Shown here in pieces: positions 5,720 to 7,665 of a stretch of 7,665 nt of DNA. A program made the position numbers and the translations under genes. The notes beneath the pieces were generated by a model. That model did no database searches. It was not told the origin of the DNA and was given only the letters and a program-made list of their open reading frames with translations. This DNA is from CAYVMN01 sp964452575 (lineage in GTDB: Bacteria > Desulfobacterota > DSM-4660 > Desulfatiglandales > Desulfatiglandaceae), in contig CAYVMN010000203.1 of assembly GCA_964452575.1 (NCBI GenBank), positions 1 through 7,665 of the forward strand, written 5' to 3'. Numbering within the stretch: position 1 is the first letter of the stretch; each line of letters begins with the position of its first letter.

Positions 5720-7372
5720 TTATGAAATTATCCCTTCTGCCTTCATTTTCTCGACTATATCCTGGCGAAGCAGTTTCTTGTCCACTTTTTGACCATCTGC
5801 TACCATCGGTAGCTTGTCCAGGATTTCTAGCCTCTCTGGCAACTTATAAGATGAAATCTCCTTTTCTTGTAATATAGAAACTATCTCTGCCAGGGTAATT
5901 TGTTGACCCGGCTTGGGGACGACATAAGCACATGGCTTTTCGCCCATTATCAGGTCAGGCATGCCAATTATAGCAATATCCTGCACCTTATAATAGGTGA
6001 ACAGGATGTTTTCAAGCTCCTTAGGATAGATATTCCAACCGCCTCGAATAATCATATCTTTCGTGCGACCAACAATGACCAGGTTCCCTTGCTCGTCGTA
6101 TGTACATAGGTCGCCCGTCTTAAACCAGCCATCAGGGGTCCAGCTTTGCCATGTTGCCTCGGGGTCCCGATACAAGCCTGAGCAACAAGCTGGTCCCCTC
6201 CCACATAGCTCTCCCGCTTCTCCGTGTGCCACTTCTTGCCCGGAGTCATCAACGAGCTTGAACTCGGTCCAAGCTCGTGGCTTGCCCACGGTCAATAGCC
6301 GTACATCGATAGGGTCATCAATCCCACCACACGCTGTGCCGCCGAAGTCTACCCCACCATAATCGTTTAGTACTTTCACTCCTGTTCTCTCCTCAAACTC
6401 CTTGCCCAGTTGGTAGGCAAGCGGAGCACCCGTACACCACCACACCCGCACTGAACTGAGGTCATAGTGGCCAAGGTTAGGATTTTGTAATATCAGTGCC
6501 ATTTGGGCAGGAACACCGCAAGAGATAGTGACTCGTTCCCTCTCCACCAACTTGAGTGCCTCTTCAGCCTCAAATCGTTCAAGGAAAACACCCTTAGCGG
6601 CTACTTGTGGTGCTGCGAAATAGACCGGGACATTAGGTCCGCCACCGGCTGGGGAGAAGGCAGCGAGGATGTCATCACTCGTAAGGTGTAGGACATCTAT
6701 AACCCCTCTACCAAAGGTCAATCGGGCACAGGCTGTATATTCAGCGAACTTAGGAACATCTGTAGTCCCGGTTGTGTGGTTAATCAACGAGACCTCTGTC
6801 GGCTTGTATCGCACGCTTTCCAGGTAATCTTTAGGGTACTTGTCCTCAAGTGATCGTTGCATAATCTCTGAAAAGGAGACTGCCCACGAGGGTACTTTCT
6901 TACCGACAACAAACACCTTTCTCAGCTCGGGCAGTTGGGGACGGATTGTCTCAATCATTTCAAGGTAATCATAGCCTCTAAACTCGTCCGGGATGACTAT
7001 AGCCGTTGCCCCTGTGTATTGTAAGATATACTCCATATCTCGCTCGCGAAAGGTTCTGAGTACTGGCAAACAGAGTATCCCCGCTTTCTCACAGGCGACC
7101 CGGGCGAGACACAACTCTACAGAGTTCAGCAATTGCAGAATGACTAGCTCATCCTTCTTGATTCCTTGCTCTAAAAAGCCAAGAGCTATTCTATCAATCC
7201 ACTGTTTAGCCTTAGCCCAAGTGACTCTAGTTTTAGAGTCTACTATCGCTTCCCTCTGGGGAAAGTCTTTGGCATTACGATCCCACACATTAGATAGACT
7301 TACTCGTTCCCAATAGCCTTTCTCAATGTATTCGGCTATTAATTCTGGGGTATGTCGTGTTTGTTTAGTCAT
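5720..7372 (-). CDS. AMP-forming acyl/aryl-CoA ligase (ANL superfamily, DhbE-like)
   Basis: The start is ATG 7372, with AGGAG (complement of 7379-7383) six bases upstream. At 550 residues it has the full ANL layout: N-terminal domain about 1-433 and C-terminal domain about 434-550. Motifs are the P-loop HTTGTTDVPK (199-208), NDYGGVDFGG (336-345), GWFKTGDL (415-422, ATP-ribose Asp 421), the hinge GRTKDMIIRGGWNIYPKELE (435-454) and the catalytic Lys, probably K529 in DGQKVDKKLL. It would activate a carboxylic acid to its acyl-AMP and then CoA thioester in the cytoplasm. The N-terminal YIEKGYWERVSLSNVWDR resembles ligases for aromatic and cyclohexane carboxylates and 2,3-dihydroxybenzoate. Unusual: the second Gly of the P-loop GTTG is Asp205, and the usual YGxTE is YGGVD (Thr to Val, Glu to Asp). 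As first gene of an operon with a UbiD enzyme, its substrate is probably the acid that enzyme makes, or whose thioester it uses. Confidence 0.88.
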   Translation of the reverse strand: MTKQTRHTPELIAEYIEKGYWERVSLSNVWDRNAKDFPQREAIVDSKTRVTWAKAKQWIDRIALGFLEQGIKKDELVILQLLNSVELCLARVACEKAGILCLPVLRTFRERDMEYILQYTGATAIVIPDEFRGYDYLEMIETIRPQLPELRKVFVVGKKVPSWAVSFSEIMQRSLEDKYPKDYLESVRYKPTEVSLINHTTGTTDVPKFAEYTACARLTFGRGVIDVLHLTSDDILAAFSPAGGGPNVPVYFAAPQVAAKGVFLERFEAEEALKLVERERVTISCGVPAQMALILQNPNLGHYDLSSVRVWWCTGAPLAYQLGKEFEERTGVKVLNDYGGVDFGGTACGGIDDPIDVRLLTVGKPRAWTEFKLVDDSGQEVAHGEAGELCGRGPACCSGLYRDPEATWQSWTPDGWFKTGDLCTYDEQGNLVIVGRTKDMIIRGGWNIYPKELENILFTYYKVQDIAIIGMPDLIMGEKPCAYVVPKPGQQITLAEIVSILQEKEISSYKLPERLEILDKLPMVADGQKVDKKLLRQDIVEKMKAEGIIS

Positions 7373-7404
7373 TTTTGTCTCCTAGTCCCATATTTTCAAC
7401 TCAC

Positions 7405-7464
7405 TTACCGGCCGGTGAACTCTCTCCTATCAAAGTGGGTTACGTCTATTATTTTCCCACCCAC
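7405..7464 (-). CDS. Possible 19-residue leader peptide
   Basis: GTG at 7464 is preceded by AAAGGAGG (complement of 7471-7478) at an ideal six-base distance, a stronger initiation site than the ligase has. It encodes VGGKIIDVTHFDRREFTGR and stops at TAA 7405-7407, 32 bases before the ligase ATG. The start codon lies within one arm of a 9-bp inverted repeat. It could be a regulatory leader peptide or the surviving N-terminus of a lost gene. The peptide has no run of one amino acid, so a classic attenuator of the amino-acid type is not indicated. Confidence 0.3.
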   Translation of the reverse strand: MGGKIIDVTHFDRREFTGR

Positions 7465-7467
7465 TTT
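7432..7467. promoter_or_regulatory. Inverted repeat in the ligase operon leader
   Basis: AAAGTGGGT (7432-7440) and ACCCACTTT (7459-7467) are a perfect 9-bp inverted repeat with an 18-base spacer. In the leftward mRNA one arm includes the GTG start of the leader frame just downstream of its Shine-Dalgarno, so folding could mask initiation. As DNA, it could be a regulator site. The same AAAGTGRG core recurs at 7624-7631. Confidence 0.45.
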
Positions 7468-7621
7468 ACCCCTCCTTTTTCTTTCTTCACCGACCCGAAG
7501 GCGAGAAGTGGTGCAGCTACTTACATATCATGGTTGCTTGTTCCTTTTTCCCCAGTCGGCGTTGGCCATCCTTGTTCACTAACACCGTATCCCCTAGGCC
7601 CAAAATAAGTGTAATTAGAGG

Positions 7622-7637
7622 GTAAAGTGAGCTTTAC
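7622..7637. promoter_or_regulatory. Palindrome GTAAAG-N4-CTTTAC upstream of the ligase operon
   Basis: This is a perfect 6-bp inverted repeat with a 4-base spacer, in the expected upstream control region about 250 bases before the ligase start. Part of it (GGTAAAGTGAG, 7621-7631) matches, in opposite orientation, the GGTAAAGTGGG of the leader repeat at 7460-7470. A transcription factor site is possible. No -10/-35 pair of good quality is seen in 7373-7665, so the promoter may be activator-dependent or lie beyond the right edge. Confidence 0.3.
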
Positions 7638-7665
7638 AGGCGGACTTAAAGTTATCAAAGTTCGA

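Noticed and set aside
7407..7416. Perfect palindrome ACCGGCCGGT before the ligase gene
   Set aside because: Ten bases of simple CG-rich palindrome with no extended symmetry; too little to call an operator.
1..7665. CRISPR array, tRNA or rRNA genes
   Set aside because: No regularly spaced repeats, cloverleaf-like sequence or rRNA signatures were seen on either strand.

Overview
The window looks like a piece of chromosome from an anaerobic bacterium, most likely a Desulfobacterota-type (former Deltaproteobacteria) sulfate reducer or syntroph. This is inferred from the company kept: a DUF2284 metal-binding protein, a split biotin carboxylase system, a UbiD-family (de)carboxylase with a small partner, an aryl/acyl-CoA ligase and an IS91-type transposase remnant. 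No rRNA, tRNA or other taxonomic marker is present, so the assignment is only moderate.

Left arm, plus strand (2-2727). Three genes read rightward: the 3' part of a DUF2284 gene interrupted by an in-frame TAA, a biotin carboxyl carrier protein (BCCP) gene broken by a net +1 frameshift in its linker, and an intact 489-codon carboxyltransferase of the pyruvate carboxylase subunit B / oxaloacetate decarboxylase alpha fold. The carboxyltransferase keeps its catalytic metal ligands but has lost the residues that bind pyruvate in relatives, so its acceptor is probably something else. Its last about 30 residues resemble the N-terminal motif of the BCCP encoded just upstream. No biotin carboxylase subunit lies in the window.

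Middle (2728-3910). This stretch is scarred DNA. It holds a good sigma70-like promoter pointing left with a short, possibly degenerate reading frame, then a truncated, internally deleted IS91-family transposase on the minus strand, then about 280 bases without a convincing gene but with two neighbouring hairpins.

Right arm, minus strand (3911-7665). An operon reads leftward in the order CoA ligase (550 aa), UbiD-family enzyme (483 aa, catalytic and metal residues intact), small protein (96 aa, possibly frameshifted at its end). This order and the size of the small protein fit a prenylated-FMN aromatic (de)carboxylase of the phenylphosphate carboxylase type together with an aryl-CoA ligase. 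That arrangement suits anaerobic arene carboxylation followed by CoA activation, or activation followed by decarboxylation (as with phthaloyl-CoA). The 290-base leader holds a tiny reading frame with a near-perfect Shine-Dalgarno, overlapped by a 9-bp inverted repeat, plus a recurring AAAGTGRG motif that may be a regulator site.

The two arms converge on the transposon scar and differ visibly in base composition (left arm more GC-rich), suggesting independent origins. The left arm shows repeated gene damage, while the right arm's two enzymes look functional.
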